A stretch of 64,000 nt of DNA from Paludibacteraceae bacterium (GCA_017556705.1 JAFYMG010000001.1:218098-282097); one strand, 5' to 3'; positions 35,248-44,095 are shown, numbered from the stretch's first letter. The notes: generated by a model from the sequence alone, not told the origin. Translations and numbers: made by a program.

Positions 35248-36267
35248 TTATCGGATCAAGAAGCCAAAGTTTGCCACATTTTTCAATGCTACTCCTGTGC
35301 CACGCGCTACTGCGTGCAATGGATCTTCTGCCACGTGGAATGGAATAGTAATCTTATCGGTCAAGCGCTTGCTCAATCCGTGCAATTGTGCACCACCACC
35401 GGTCAAGTATATTCCGCGCTTCACAATATCGGCGTACAACTCTGGTGGAGTTGCCTCCAATGCCTGAAGGATAGCATTCTCTATCTTAGCAATACTCTTC
35501 TCCAAGCAGTGTGCAATCTCTTGATAACTTACTGGCACTTGCATTGGCAATGCAGTCACCTTGTTTGGACCAATCACCATATAATCCTCTGGAGCATCCT
35601 CCAACTCTGGCAATGCACTACCCACTTGCATCTTGATACGCTCAGCTGTTGGCTCATCAATACGCAAATTATGCATACGACCCATATACTCCACAATGTC
35701 AGCATTCAGGTCATCACCTGCCACCTTGATGGACTTATTTGCCACGATTCCACCGAGCGAAATCACTGCAATCTCGGTTGTACCACCACCTATATCTACC
35801 ACCATACAGCCCTCTGGACTCTCCACGTCAATACCCATACCTATCGCGGCAGCCATTGGCTCGTAAATCATATACACATCGCGGCCACCTGCATGCTCCG
35901 AACTATCACGCACCGCACGAATTTCCACCTCAGTACTGCCTGAAGGAATACATACTACCATGCGGATATTTGGAGTGAACAACTTGTTTTGCTTCGGAAT
36001 CATCTTAATCATTCCGCGAATCATCATCTCGCAAGCGTAGAAGTCCGCAATCACACCATCGCGCAAAGGACGAACAGTACGTATCAACGTACCACCTTTA
36101 CCGATCATTTGTTGCGCCTTACGTCCTACAGCCACCATCTTGTTGTCAGCCATGCTGATTGCCACTACCGATGGCTCATCTACAACCACTTTATCATCAC
36201 AGATGATAATGGTGTTCGCTGTTCCAAGGTCAATAGCAATTTCTTGTGTAAACGAAAATAGTCCCAT
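35248..36267 (-). CDS. mreB: Actin-like cell-shape protein MreB
   Basis: A 339-residue actin homologue that directs side-wall synthesis. The phosphate-1 motif IDLGTANT, the connect-1 and phosphate-2 region VVDIGGGTTEIAVISLGG and the adenosine motif LTGGGAQLHGL are complete. It leads the mreBCD-mrdA-rodA-yraN-mnmG series from a clear promoter. The full set predicts a rod-shaped or at least elongating cell. Confidence 0.97.
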   Translation of the reverse strand: MGLFSFTQEIAIDLGTANTIIICDDKVVVDEPSVVAISMADNKMVAVGRKAQQMIGKGGTLIRTVRPLRDGVIADFYACEMMIRGMIKMIPKQNKLFTPNIRMVVCIPSGSTEVEIRAVRDSSEHAGGRDVYMIYEPMAAAIGMGIDVESPEGCMVVDIGGGTTEIAVISLGGIVANKSIKVAGDDLNADIVEYMGRMHNLRIDEPTAERIKMQVGSALPELEDAPEDYMVIGPNKVTALPMQVPVSYQEIAHCLEKSIAKIENAILQALEATPPELYADIVKRGIYLTGGGAQLHGLSKRLTDKITIPFHVAEDPLHAVARGTGVALKNVANFGFLIR

Positions 36268-36334
36268 TTCTCTTTGTAAATATTATTTAGGTGTTATTAT
36301 TTATGCCTTCTCCTGCAAGTTTTGTAAAATCGCG

Positions 36335-36365
36335 CAAAGGTACAAAAAAAAATGCACTTCTGCAA
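36335..36365 (-). promoter_or_regulatory. Promoter of the mreB operon
   Basis: Minus-strand TTG (36365-36363, in CTTGCAG) and TACCTTTG (36342-36335) have standard spacing. The spacer contains the T tract of the terminator of the upstream SUMF1-like gene, so terminator and promoter are interleaved. Confidence 0.8.
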
Positions 36366-36382
36366 GAAAAGTACATTTTTTC
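36343..36382 (-). terminator. Terminator of the SUMF1-like gene, overlapping the mreB promoter
   Basis: The stem AAAAATGCACTT / AAGTACATTTTT (36348-36359 with 36369-36380, one mismatch) is followed on the minus strand by a run of nine Ts (36352-36344). Confidence 0.7.
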
Positions 36383-36397
36383 TTTCGTTTTTATTTT

Positions 36398-37735
36398 TTA
36401 GTTTCCATTCACCCTTACTACTAACCATCTTGGAGACGCCTTTTTATCTTGATTATTATAGACTTGCAAAATCGGATCATCTGTCGTTTTTATTTCCACT
36501 CCTATCAAATCCGCCCACTTCTGAGCCTTAGAAGCTGCCCTACGATGACGTTGAATACTATGCATATCTTTTTCCCAACGATGTTGTTTCCTTCTTTTTA
36601 TCGCAGGTATTTGTGTTATATCCATCGCTATCGCTTGATGCACCTCGTCTTCCGTAGCAAAAATCACAGCGGTATGACTTATTTTTCTGCATTGTTCCAA
36701 AAATTCATTCCACTCACCATCCGACTTATCCACAACCGCTTGCGACCAATCCTCATCCAACGACAATCCTTTTACTTTCTTCCAAATACGCTGATTTACA
36801 GGTTCTTCTGAAATATAATAAGGATTATCCGAAGGTACATATCGCAACTTTACACGCAAGTTTTTAATCTTCAATTTCTTCACTATTGATGGCTCATCTA
36901 TAGGTTGCAACGTCGGATCATTAGGCAACGTCAATGCCAAACGCAAACCACAATAATTCATCACTTCGTATGGAGCATAATATTCCCGACGCGAAAGGTA
37001 ACTATTATCTTTACAATTATCAAAACTCCCGCCGCGAACCACTTTCCATTCACCCTCTTTTGCCCCCTGCGGATTGGGCTCTGTTCCTAAATAAAATCTA
37101 CCATACCAATCTGAACACCATTCACTTACATTACCCGTCATATCATACAAACCTAACTCATTCGCTTTCTTACAACCTACACTATGCGTGCGAAAACCTG
37201 AATTTTTCAATCCCCAACTCACTTCATCAACCACATCACCACCCGCAAAACGATATCCCTTACTCTCATTTCCTCCGCGGGCAGCAAATTCCCATTCTGC
37301 CTCTGTGGGTAAACGAAAAGGCATACCTGTTATACTATCCAAACGGCGTATAAATTCCTGACAATCATACCAATTTACATCCGTCATAGGTAGAGTAGGA
37401 GTATTCCATTCATCGCTTACATACCACTCTGGCATCACCGCTTTCCAAAGAGCTTGTGTCACTTCAGTTGTGCCAATGTAATATGCATCCAGCGACACAG
37501 TATGAGTTGGCAAGTCTGTTGCAATCACCTCGCGATGCTGCTCTTTAGTACCACCCATTATAAACACACCACCATCCACTCGCTGCATATCAAACTTCAC
37601 TTCACCTATTTGAAAATAAAGTACTTGCAACGAGTCTAAAATAGTACTTCTAGTCTTGGCAGACATATATTGAGAACTTTGTCCTAAAAACAAAACTCCC
37701 AACCAAACTATGTATAATAGTATTTTTTGCGGCAT
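36398..37735 (-). CDS. Exported SUMF1/formylglycine-enzyme-like protein
   Basis: A 445-residue exported protein. A signal-type helix (residues 5-25) is followed by a full FGE-sulfatase (SUMF1) domain at about 45-265: MGGTKEQHREVIATDLPTHTV, FRLPTEAEWEFAARGG, GLYDMTGNVSEWCSDWYG and VVRGGSFDN. The C-terminal 170 residues look like a degenerate second copy (RYVPSDNPYYISEEPVNQRIW, DEVHQAI). In Bacteroidota such proteins include GldK/PorK-type structural homologues, so it may be a non-enzymatic envelope protein rather than a sulfatase activator. No sulfatase gene is nearby. ATG at 37735 is used rather than GTG at 37738. Confidence 0.85.
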   Translation of the reverse strand: MPQKILLYIVWLGVLFLGQSSQYMSAKTRSTILDSLQVLYFQIGEVKFDMQRVDGGVFIMGGTKEQHREVIATDLPTHTVSLDAYYIGTTEVTQALWKAVMPEWYVSDEWNTPTLPMTDVNWYDCQEFIRRLDSITGMPFRLPTEAEWEFAARGGNESKGYRFAGGDVVDEVSWGLKNSGFRTHSVGCKKANELGLYDMTGNVSEWCSDWYGRFYLGTEPNPQGAKEGEWKVVRGGSFDNCKDNSYLSRREYYAPYEVMNYCGLRLALTLPNDPTLQPIDEPSIVKKLKIKNLRVKLRYVPSDNPYYISEEPVNQRIWKKVKGLSLDEDWSQAVVDKSDGEWNEFLEQCRKISHTAVIFATEDEVHQAIAMDITQIPAIKRRKQHRWEKDMHSIQRHRRAASKAQKWADLIGVEIKTTDDPILQVYNNQDKKASPRWLVVRVNGN

Positions 37736-37874
37736 CACATTTAATATTGCAAAAACCGTGCCATAAAACGCCTATTTTAAACCATTATTTCGCTTCTTTA
37801 ATATCTCATTTTATTGTCAATGACTGATGATTGGTTAGTAATTAGTTGTATTTTACTAAAGTTTTCTATTTTCT

Positions 37875-37906
37875 TTTGGACTTTTCAGTTTTTTTTTGTA
37901 CCTTTG
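37875..37906 (+). promoter_or_regulatory. Promoter of smpB
   Basis: TTTG (37875-37878) and TACCTTTG (37899-37906) have standard spacing. The ATG at 37932 is only about 20 nt beyond the expected start of transcription. Confidence 0.78.
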
Positions 37907-37931
37907 CAGGGATTTATGTATTTGTGGAAAT

Positions 37932-38387
37932 ATGCGCCTAAAAAGTGATGTCAATATTAAGAACCGCCGTGCCTCGTTTGACTACGAGATACTCGAACGC
38001 TATATCGCTGGTATTCAACTATTTGGCACGGAGATCAAATCTATCCGCGAAAACAAAGCTTCGCTGGTAGATACGTATTGTCAATTCATAGGTAACGAAC
38101 TATGGGTCAAGCAGATGCATATTGCGGAATACCGATTTGGAAGCTATGCTAACCATGAAGCGAAGCGCGACCGCAAACTGCTAATGACCAAGAAAGAGCT
38201 CCGCAAACTCAACAAACAAGTGAAAGACACGGGTAAAACCATCATTCCTCTCCACCTTTTCATCAACGAACGCGGATTTGCAAAGATGGAGATTGCCCTC
38301 TGTCAAGGTAAACATACCTACGACAAACGCCAAGCATTGCGCGCCGCAGATGACAAAAGAGAAATACAAAGAGCGCTAAAATTATAA
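37932..38387 (+). CDS. smpB: SsrA-binding protein SmpB
   Basis: A 151-residue tmRNA partner for ribosome rescue. [24 protein letters not shown] at the N terminus, [18 protein letters not shown] and the C-terminal basic tail ([20 protein letters not shown]) are diagnostic. The start at 37932 ([12 protein letters not shown]) fits the family; the upstream frame lies in the promoter. The tmRNA gene ssrA is not in this window. Confidence 0.96.
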   Translation: MRLKSDVNIKNRRASFDYEILERYIAGIQLFGTEIKSIRENKASLVDTYCQFIGNELWVKQMHIAEYRFGSYANHEAKRDRKLLMTKKELRKLNKQVKDTGKTIIPLHLFINERGFAKMEIALCQGKHTYDKRQALRAADDKREIQRALKL

Positions 38388-38389
38388 CC

Positions 38390-38416
38390 CTTAAAACTTT
38401 TAGAACTCTTAAAACT
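38390..38416. repeat. 9-mer tandem repeat after smpB
   Basis: Three 9-mers, cttaaaact, tttagaact and cttaaaact, lie in register right after the smpB stop codon. Confidence 0.75.
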
Positions 38417-38434
38417 TTTTCAACCATCCATTTG

Positions 38435-39775
38435 ATGTTACCATTAGACTTCATAGAAAATCTTCACGAACAGATGTCATCCGAAGAGGTACACAAACTC
38501 TGTCAAGCACTTGAATCAGAGCAAATTACATCTATTCGTTTGAACGACAAGTTGGATTATCTCACCTTCGATTGCGACACCGAAGAGGTGCCTTGGCACG
38601 AAGATGGATATTATCTTAGTTCTCGTCCACAGTTCACCCTTGACCCGCTCTTCCATGCGGGTTGCTACTATGTGCAAGAAGCCAGCAGTATGTTTGTTGG
38701 CGAAGTGCTTAACCAATACCTCAAGCCCGATAGCATCGTGCTTGACCTCTGCGCTGCGCCAGGTGGCAAGTCCACACTTATCAGCCAATTTCTAGGCAAC
38801 GAGGGATTACTTGTCAGCAACGAAGTAGTCCGCCAACGCGTGTTTGTTCTCTCAGAGAATATCCAGAAATGGGGCAACGGCAACACCGTGGTTACCCATA
38901 ATCCTGCGGCTGATTTTGGAAACAAACTGCCCGAACTATTCGATTGCATCCTCGTGGATGCCCCTTGCTCGGGAGAAGGTATGTTCCGTAAAGATGAGGG
39001 AGCTATTGCCGAGTGGAGTATAAAAAATGTGCAAGAATGTGCTGAGCGTCAGTGCGATATCCTTGACGACGTATGGGATGCACTCAAGCCAGGCGGTATA
39101 TTAATTTATTCTACTTGCACGTTTAATCACGAGGAAAATGAGAAGAATGCACAATGGATTGCCGATGAACTGGGCGCAGATATATTGCCTATTGCTCATG
39201 ATCCGCAATGGGGTATCACCGACGGTAAACCTGGCTACCATTTCTATCCACACAAGACCAAAGGTGAGGGTTTTTATCTCTGCGCCTTCCAAAAAAATGG
39301 TGTGGCTACAGGGGCTTTCCGTATTCCAAAGCAAAAGAATCCAGTTTCCGAAACCGTTGAGTTTAAAGATATTATGCGCAGTTGGCTCCAGCATCCAGAC
39401 CGATGGACTATCCGTCAACAAGACCGCTTTGTAGTGGCATATCCTGCGAAATACAAACAACTAATTGAGTTCCTTAACTCGCAGTTTATTTGTATCAGTA
39501 CAGGCTTCGGCATTGGTGAATTACGCGGAAAAACCGTTGTTCCTCAGCATGCAATGGCAATGCTTAAGGACTTGAATACCAAAGCGTTCAACCGTGTTGA
39601 GCTTACCCTTGAACAAGCACTCAGCTATCTGCGCTGCGAGGCACTCTCGCTACCCAATGCAGCAGCAGGTGTATTATTGCTTACTTACGAAAATGTGCCA
39701 CTCGGCTTCGTGAAGAATGTAGGTAACCACTGCAACAACCTCTACCCAAAAGAGTGGCGTATACGAAAACTCTAA
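38435..39775 (+). CDS. RNA cytosine-C5 methyltransferase (NOL1/NOP2/RsmF family)
   Basis: A 446-residue methyltransferase. After an N-terminal helical domain, motif I LDLCAAPGGKSTL, motif IV VDAPCSGEGMFRK and motif VI YSTCTFNHEENE carry the two characteristic cysteines. C-terminal RsmF-like/PUA-type sequence follows (VVPQHAMAML...). The target is probably an rRNA cytosine (RsmF m5C1407 class), inferred from family. The ATG at 38435 is chosen over the TTG at 38432. It lies 47 nt after smpB. Confidence 0.93.
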   Translation: MLPLDFIENLHEQMSSEEVHKLCQALESEQITSIRLNDKLDYLTFDCDTEEVPWHEDGYYLSSRPQFTLDPLFHAGCYYVQEASSMFVGEVLNQYLKPDSIVLDLCAAPGGKSTLISQFLGNEGLLVSNEVVRQRVFVLSENIQKWGNGNTVVTHNPAADFGNKLPELFDCILVDAPCSGEGMFRKDEGAIAEWSIKNVQECAERQCDILDDVWDALKPGGILIYSTCTFNHEENEKNAQWIADELGADILPIAHDPQWGITDGKPGYHFYPHKTKGEGFYLCAFQKNGVATGAFRIPKQKNPVSETVEFKDIMRSWLQHPDRWTIRQQDRFVVAYPAKYKQLIEFLNSQFICISTGFGIGELRGKTVVPQHAMAMLKDLNTKAFNRVELTLEQALSYLRCEALSLPNAAAGVLLLTYENVPLGFVKNVGNHCNNLYPKEWRIRKL

Positions 39776-39785
39776 AATCATTTTG

Positions 39786-39820
39786 AACAATGAAAAAGGA
39801 ACAAAGAGTGAAGACTAAAC
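39786..39820. repeat. Heptanucleotide repeat containing a start codon
   Basis: AACAATG, AAAAAGG, AACAAAG, AGTGAAG and ACTAAAC lie in register. The start codon and the first ten codons of the next gene (MKKEQRVKTK) come from the repeat. A second stretch of related 7-mers lies at 39861-39887 in the signal-peptide region. Confidence 0.65.
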
Positions 39821-40857
39821 ACTTTAGTGTACCAAAGTTGCGAGTAATTTGTCTTGCATCCTTGCTCTTGGTTCTTTGTTCCCTCTCTCTTTCTGCTCAA
39901 CAGCAGTTTTATTTTTCTGTGGATGAGCGTTATCCCGCTGAGCGTACGCAGTTACAGAATAAACAACGTATCTTAGTGGTAAACAATGCTTTAAAACAAC
40001 CAAACGACTTTGGTCATACTACTATGGTTGACGGCGAGAGCCATGGTAATGTCGAAGTTGATCTCTCCCGCAGCGTGCTCTACTGTCTATTTTCTACAAC
40101 CCAAACCATGGAATCAACTGGCGAGTTTGATGCCGTCGAACTGATGGATATCTCTCAAAACTATTCCACCAACTACTACACTCGTACTCCGCTCACCTAT
40201 TCACAGGCAGAACGGCTATGTGCTGATTATCAATCAGATGCACTTTTAATACTCAACCAGCTCGTTCTTTATGATATTCTAGAGAGTTTTCCTACTGACG
40301 ATGGTACCTATTATACTTATTTGCAAGCGTATGCCCAATCGCACTGGACCATTCATTATGCTGGTCAATCACGCGAAGTATCGTTTACGCAATCAGATAC
40401 CCTCCTATGGGAGAGCCGACTTCACTATACCCGTGCACAGAGTCTCAACGACTTGCCTTCTCGCCAAGAAGCGTTACTCTACCTCGCTCGCGAACTCGGC
40501 AACCGTCTCGGCAGTAGTTTCGCCCCTTCGTGGCAAACGACTCGCCGCTATATCTACGAACTGCCCGAGTTGCAAGCGGGCTTAGATACTTTCCGCTTGC
40601 AACGTTGGAATAGTGCAATCAATCAGTGGCTTATCATTATAGATAGCAAGGATAAAAAAGCCGCAGCGTGTGCTGCGGCGAATATCGCTATTGCTTATGA
40701 GATGCTTGGCGATTATGCTTCGGCTTGCGATTACTCCCAGCGTGCCAGCAGCCTTTTCGGCGCTTGGAAGACGGCTTACGGTCGTCAGCAGCAAGTGAAC
40801 ATACGCTACTATCTGGCGCAACTCCAAGCTCGGCAGGCAAGGGAACGCGATCTATAA
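39790..40857 (+). CDS. Exported DUF6340-like protein with TPR-like tail
   Basis: A 355-residue protein with a basic N-terminal extension (residues 1-17, encoded by a heptamer repeat), a signal peptide core (18-37, ending LSAQ), and a mature domain (QRILVVNNALKQPNDFGH...) resembling DUF6340 proteins of Bacteroidales. The C-terminal 80 residues contain a tetratricopeptide-like pair of helices (NIAIAYEMLGDYASACDYSQRA). Function is unknown. Its last 170 nt overlap, tail to tail, the 3' end of the DEAD-box helicase gene. Confidence 0.8.
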   Translation: MKKEQRVKTKHFSVPKLRVICLASLLLVLCSLSLSAQQQFYFSVDERYPAERTQLQNKQRILVVNNALKQPNDFGHTTMVDGESHGNVEVDLSRSVLYCLFSTTQTMESTGEFDAVELMDISQNYSTNYYTRTPLTYSQAERLCADYQSDALLILNQLVLYDILESFPTDDGTYYTYLQAYAQSHWTIHYAGQSREVSFTQSDTLLWESRLHYTRAQSLNDLPSRQEALLYLARELGNRLGSSFAPSWQTTRRYIYELPELQAGLDTFRLQRWNSAINQWLIIIDSKDKKAAACAAANIAIAYEMLGDYASACDYSQRASSLFGAWKTAYGRQQQVNIRYYLAQLQARQARERDL

Positions 40858-41986
40858 CCTTCTGCAAAAATCGCTCAATCTTATTGAAGAATCGTTTATC
40901 TTCGGGACTCACCAATGTAATTGCCTCTCCCTTGTTGGCTGCACGCGCAGTGCGACCTATACGGTGCACATAATCCTCCGCATCGCGAGGCACATCGTAG
41001 TTGATGACTAACGGTATATCATCCACGTCAATGCCGCGTGACACAATATCAGTCGCCACCAACACATCCACCTTGCCATTTCTAAAATCCAACATCACCT
41101 CATCACGCTCTTTCTGTTCAAGATCCGAGTGCATAGCACGCGCATCTATATGGTTCGCGCGTAGCGCACGCGTGAGTTCTTTCACTCGCTGCTTCTTACC
41201 CACAAAAATGATCACTTTTTTCAACTTTTCACCCAATTCCTTATTCCCTATTTCCGATAGAGAAGCGTCCAATACCCGCACTAAAAACTCAGTTTTCTGC
41301 GTTTCGAATATATCCACGGCCATCTGTCGGATACTCTCAGGTGGACGAGAAATGGCAATTTGCACCTCCACAGGATTGTGCATGATAGCTTTGGCCATCT
41401 TGCGGATATTCGTTGGCATAGTAGCAGAGAACATGATCGTTTGGCGATCTTTGGGTAACTTATTCACGATAGTCATGATGTCGTCATAGAAGCCCATATC
41501 CAACATACGGTCTGCCTCATCGAGAATAAAATACTTCACGCCAGAGAAATCGATGTCGTAGATATTCATCTGACTGAGCAGTCGCCCTGGTGTCGCAATC
41601 ACTATATCCGCACCTTTCCGCAAACCTGTCACTTGTGTGCCCCACGCACCGCTGTCATTACCACCGTAGATCGCCACTGAAGAAAAAGGTACATAGAAAC
41701 CAAATCCCTCCATCTGTTGGTCGATCTGTTGCGCCAACTCGCGCGTTGGCGCCATGATGATGGCATTGAGTTTATTGGGGTCGTGATTATCATATTCCAG
41801 ATTAGTAAGAAGGGGTAGAATATATGCGGCCGTCTTTCCCGTACCCGTCTGCGCACAAGATATAATGTCGTGTCCATTCAATATCACAGGTATAGTCTGC
41901 TCTTGCACAGGCGTGCATGTATCGAAATGCATATCCCACAATGCATCCAACACCTGATCCGATAATGCTAATTCGTCAAAGTACAT
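40688..41986 (-). CDS. DEAD-box RNA helicase (RhlE-like)
   Basis: A 432-residue helicase. Motifs in order are the Q-motif FDTCTPVQEQTIP, I AQTGTGKT, Ia PTRELAQQ, II LDEADRMLDMG, III FSATMP, IV VIFVGKK, V ATDIVSRGIDVDD and VI YVHRIGRTAR. The last 55 residues, after the core ends near VIDRVPLP, are Ser/Lys/Arg/His-rich and are encoded by DNA that is also the coding end of the opposite gene. A basic tail is common in RhlE-type helicases, so it may still be functional. ATG at 41986 is used; the TTG at 41995 is less likely. The origin-like region lies upstream. Confidence 0.94.
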   Translation of the reverse strand: MYFDELALSDQVLDALWDMHFDTCTPVQEQTIPVILNGHDIISCAQTGTGKTAAYILPLLTNLEYDNHDPNKLNAIIMAPTRELAQQIDQQMEGFGFYVPFSSVAIYGGNDSGAWGTQVTGLRKGADIVIATPGRLLSQMNIYDIDFSGVKYFILDEADRMLDMGFYDDIMTIVNKLPKDRQTIMFSATMPTNIRKMAKAIMHNPVEVQIAISRPPESIRQMAVDIFETQKTEFLVRVLDASLSEIGNKELGEKLKKVIIFVGKKQRVKELTRALRANHIDARAMHSDLEQKERDEVMLDFRNGKVDVLVATDIVSRGIDVDDIPLVINYDVPRDAEDYVHRIGRTARAANKGEAITLVSPEDKRFFNKIERFLQKVIDRVPLPAELGVAPDSSVCSLAADDRKPSSKRRKGCWHAGSNRKPKHNRQASHKQ

Positions 41987-41999
41987 AAATTTCAAATTG

Positions 42000-42279
42000 T
42001 GTATTCACAATTACTGTATGTGCCAATCACCATATATTTTTGCTATAAATAGCTATCCCTGCAAGTTTTAGTAACTTTAATAATAAAAATAGAATTAATT
42101 AAAGATTCCTTTATTATTATTGATTGTGGATAATGTGGAAAATTATTATATTTAGCTTGTTATAAGCGGGTTAGAAGCATGTAAAAACAGAAATGAAATG
42201 TTGATAAGATTGATAATTTTAGGTTATCAAAATTCATCAACAAATAAAATATGCGATTGTTGATAACTTGTTTATAACC
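42000..42279. other. AT-rich region with DnaA-box-like cluster, candidate oriC
   Basis: This 280-bp gap between two minus-strand genes is very AT-rich at 42030-42120, like a duplex-unwinding element. It then carries a perfect DnaA box in reverse (TGTGGATAA, 42125-42133) and many relaxed copies: CTTGTTATAAGC (42156), TTGATAA twice (42201, 42210), GGTTATCAA (42222) and the tandem 11-mers TTGTTGATAAC and TTGTTTATAAC (42257-42278), the last reaching into the corA stop codon. A parS site is 14 kb away. Strand composition shifts from C-rich to G-rich around here in spot checks, but not cleanly. Confidence 0.5.
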
Positions 42280-43228
42280 ACTTTTTCAGTTTGAAAATGA
42301 GCAAGATAGCCACGGTAAAAACTATCATCAAGCCAACGGCAAATGGATAACCCATTTTCCATGCTAACTCAGGCATAAAATCGAAGTTCATACCATACAT
42401 GCTGGCGATCAAAGTAGGTGGAAGGAATACCACATTCACCACAGTGAAGATCTTGATAATCTTGTTTTGCTCGATATTAACAAGACCGAGGAAAGTATCC
42501 TGGAGGTAGTCAAGACGGTCGAAACCGAAACGCGTGTATTCGAACAGCGAATTGATATCCTTGATAATCATCGTGAGGCGAGGTTGCAGCTCCGTAGGGA
42601 AGAAGTCGCACTTGAGGAAGTTGCTAATCACACGCTGTTTATCCATGATGTTCTGACGGATAATGGTGACTTTTTCCTGAAGATCCTTGATTTGGATCAG
42701 TACCTCTTCGTCCACTTGATCGGTGGCGTTGATTTCACCAGAAAGTTTGGTGATAAGGTCGGTAGTATCCTCAATCATATCCGCATCTTTTTCTACACGC
42801 GTCTCCATAAGTGATACGAGCACATGATAGCCCGTTGGGAAGTTGCGGGTGTTCATGAGCATCTTCTTGACAGTCTCGTTGAAACTGGCGAGTTCCACAT
42901 CGCGAGTGGTGACGAGGATGCTGTTTTTAAGGATAAAGTTAACTGGTTCCGTCTCAAAATTATCGCAAAGAAAGTTGGAGTTGGCCACGATGGAATCGTC
43001 CGTTTGGATATAACGGGACGACATCTCGATCTCTTCCATCTCTTCGTCGTCCTGGATATCGATTTTAAGGAAGTCCTCGAGTACGCCCTCTGTCTTGTCG
43101 CTTACGTCAAGCAAGTCGATCCATATGATGTCTTTCTTGTCAAGACTATTGAGGATATTGACGCTGCGTCCTACTTTGATTCTGTCTTGTTTGTCTTTAT
43201 CTTTGTAGAATATCTTTAACTCTGCCAT
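42272..43228 (-). CDS. corA: CorA-family Mg2+/divalent cation transporter
   Basis: A 318-residue pentameric channel protein. The long cytosolic part ends in the stalk helix, and the two C-terminal membrane segments enclose the signature YGMNFDFMPEL. A short basic C terminus (KLKKWL) follows the second segment. Mg2+ is the likely substrate; Co2+ or Zn2+ transport is possible in this family. It is 24 nt after rsmA and shares its transcript. Confidence 0.94.
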   Translation of the reverse strand: MAELKIFYKDKDKQDRIKVGRSVNILNSLDKKDIIWIDLLDVSDKTEGVLEDFLKIDIQDDEEMEEIEMSSRYIQTDDSIVANSNFLCDNFETEPVNFILKNSILVTTRDVELASFNETVKKMLMNTRNFPTGYHVLVSLMETRVEKDADMIEDTTDLITKLSGEINATDQVDEEVLIQIKDLQEKVTIIRQNIMDKQRVISNFLKCDFFPTELQPRLTMIIKDINSLFEYTRFGFDRLDYLQDTFLGLVNIEQNKIIKIFTVVNVVFLPPTLIASMYGMNFDFMPELAWKMGYPFAVGLMIVFTVAILLIFKLKKWL

Positions 43229-43233
43229 GGTAT

Positions 43234-43268
43234 CTTAATTTTGAATTTTGAATTAAGAATTTTGAATT
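43234..43268. repeat. Heptanucleotide repeat between rsmA and corA
   Basis: Five 7-mers in register: CTTAATT, TTGAATT, TTGAATT, AAGAATT and TTGAATT. The last residues (IQNS) and stop of RsmA are encoded in it. Confidence 0.88.
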
Positions 43269-44017
43269 AGTTTTGTGAGTGAGATAAACTCCTCGACGCT
43301 TAGTTGTTCAGGGCGCTTCGTGAAGATAGGGTCGTTGAGCAATGGGTTTTCCTTGCCGACGATGCCCATCAACGAATTGCGCATCTGCTTTCGACGCTGA
43401 TTGAAGGCGGTCTTGACAATAGTCTTAAAGAGCGCTTCGTCGCAGTCGAGCTGTTGGCGGTTGTTACGTGTGAGTCGCACAACCGCCGATTTGACTTTCG
43501 GCGGCGGATTGAACACATGTTCGTCCACCGTGAAAAGATATTCTATATCGTAATACGCTTGCAGCAGCACGCTGAGAATGCCGTATGCTTTCTTGCCTGG
43601 CTTGGAGGCAATGCGCTCTGCCACTTCCTTTTGGATCATACCCGAACATACAGGGATACGGTCCTTATGATCAAGCACTTTGAAGAAAATCTGACTGCTG
43701 ATATTATACGGATAGTTGCCTATCACGCAGAAGTCGCCGTCAGGGTAAATGATATTGAGATCGAGTTTGAGGAAGTCGCCCTCGATGAGATGCAGTTCGG
43801 GATACCACTCCTTGAGATACGCCACACTCTCCCTATCGATTTCGATAGCGGTAGTCTGCAGATTAGGGTTCTTGAGGAGATACTGCGTGAGCACACCCAT
43901 GCCCGGTCCTATCTCTAAGACACGACCAGCGGTGATGGTTTCAGCAATTCGTTGGGCGACACTCAGGTCCTTCAAGAAGTGCTGACCTAGAAACTTCTTG
44001 GCACGTACTTGTTGCAT
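43253..44017 (-). CDS. rsmA: 16S rRNA dimethyladenosine transferase RsmA
   Basis: A 254-residue KsgA enzyme that dimethylates A1518 and A1519 of 16S rRNA. The N-terminal KKFLGQHFLKD, motif I LEIGPGMGVLTQYL, the catalytic IGNYPYNISSQI and VFNPPPKVKSAVV are intact. It starts from its own minus-strand promoter at 44180-44150 and precedes corA. The final residues come from a heptamer repeat. Confidence 0.96.
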   Translation of the reverse strand: MQQVRAKKFLGQHFLKDLSVAQRIAETITAGRVLEIGPGMGVLTQYLLKNPNLQTTAIEIDRESVAYLKEWYPELHLIEGDFLKLDLNIIYPDGDFCVIGNYPYNISSQIFFKVLDHKDRIPVCSGMIQKEVAERIASKPGKKAYGILSVLLQAYYDIEYLFTVDEHVFNPPPKVKSAVVRLTRNNRQQLDCDEALFKTIVKTAFNQRRKQMRNSLMGIVGKENPLLNDPIFTKRPEQLSVEEFISLTKLIQNS

Positions 44018-44041
44018 TTTGTTGGTGATAGTCGTCCATTT

Positions 44042-44077
44042 GACAGTTAGCAGTTAATAATTAATAGTTAATATTTT
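44042..44077. repeat. Heptanucleotide repeat upstream of rsmA
   Basis: GACAGTTA is followed by GCAGTTA, ATAATTA, ATAGTTA and ATATTTT in register, in the rsmA leader. Confidence 0.75.
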
Positions 44078-44095
44078 CGGTTGAAGGCGATTTTG

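Noticed and set aside
35331..35342. CCACGTGG in mreB as a second parS site
   Set aside because: The flanks do not match GTT...AAC, so only the central 6 bp agree.
29468..36734. Perfect TTATCCACA boxes at 29468-29476 and 36726-36734
   Set aside because: They are single boxes inside the mnmG and SUMF1-like coding sequences. About 0.5 matches are expected by chance in 64 kb on both strands, and no cluster or AT-rich element is near.
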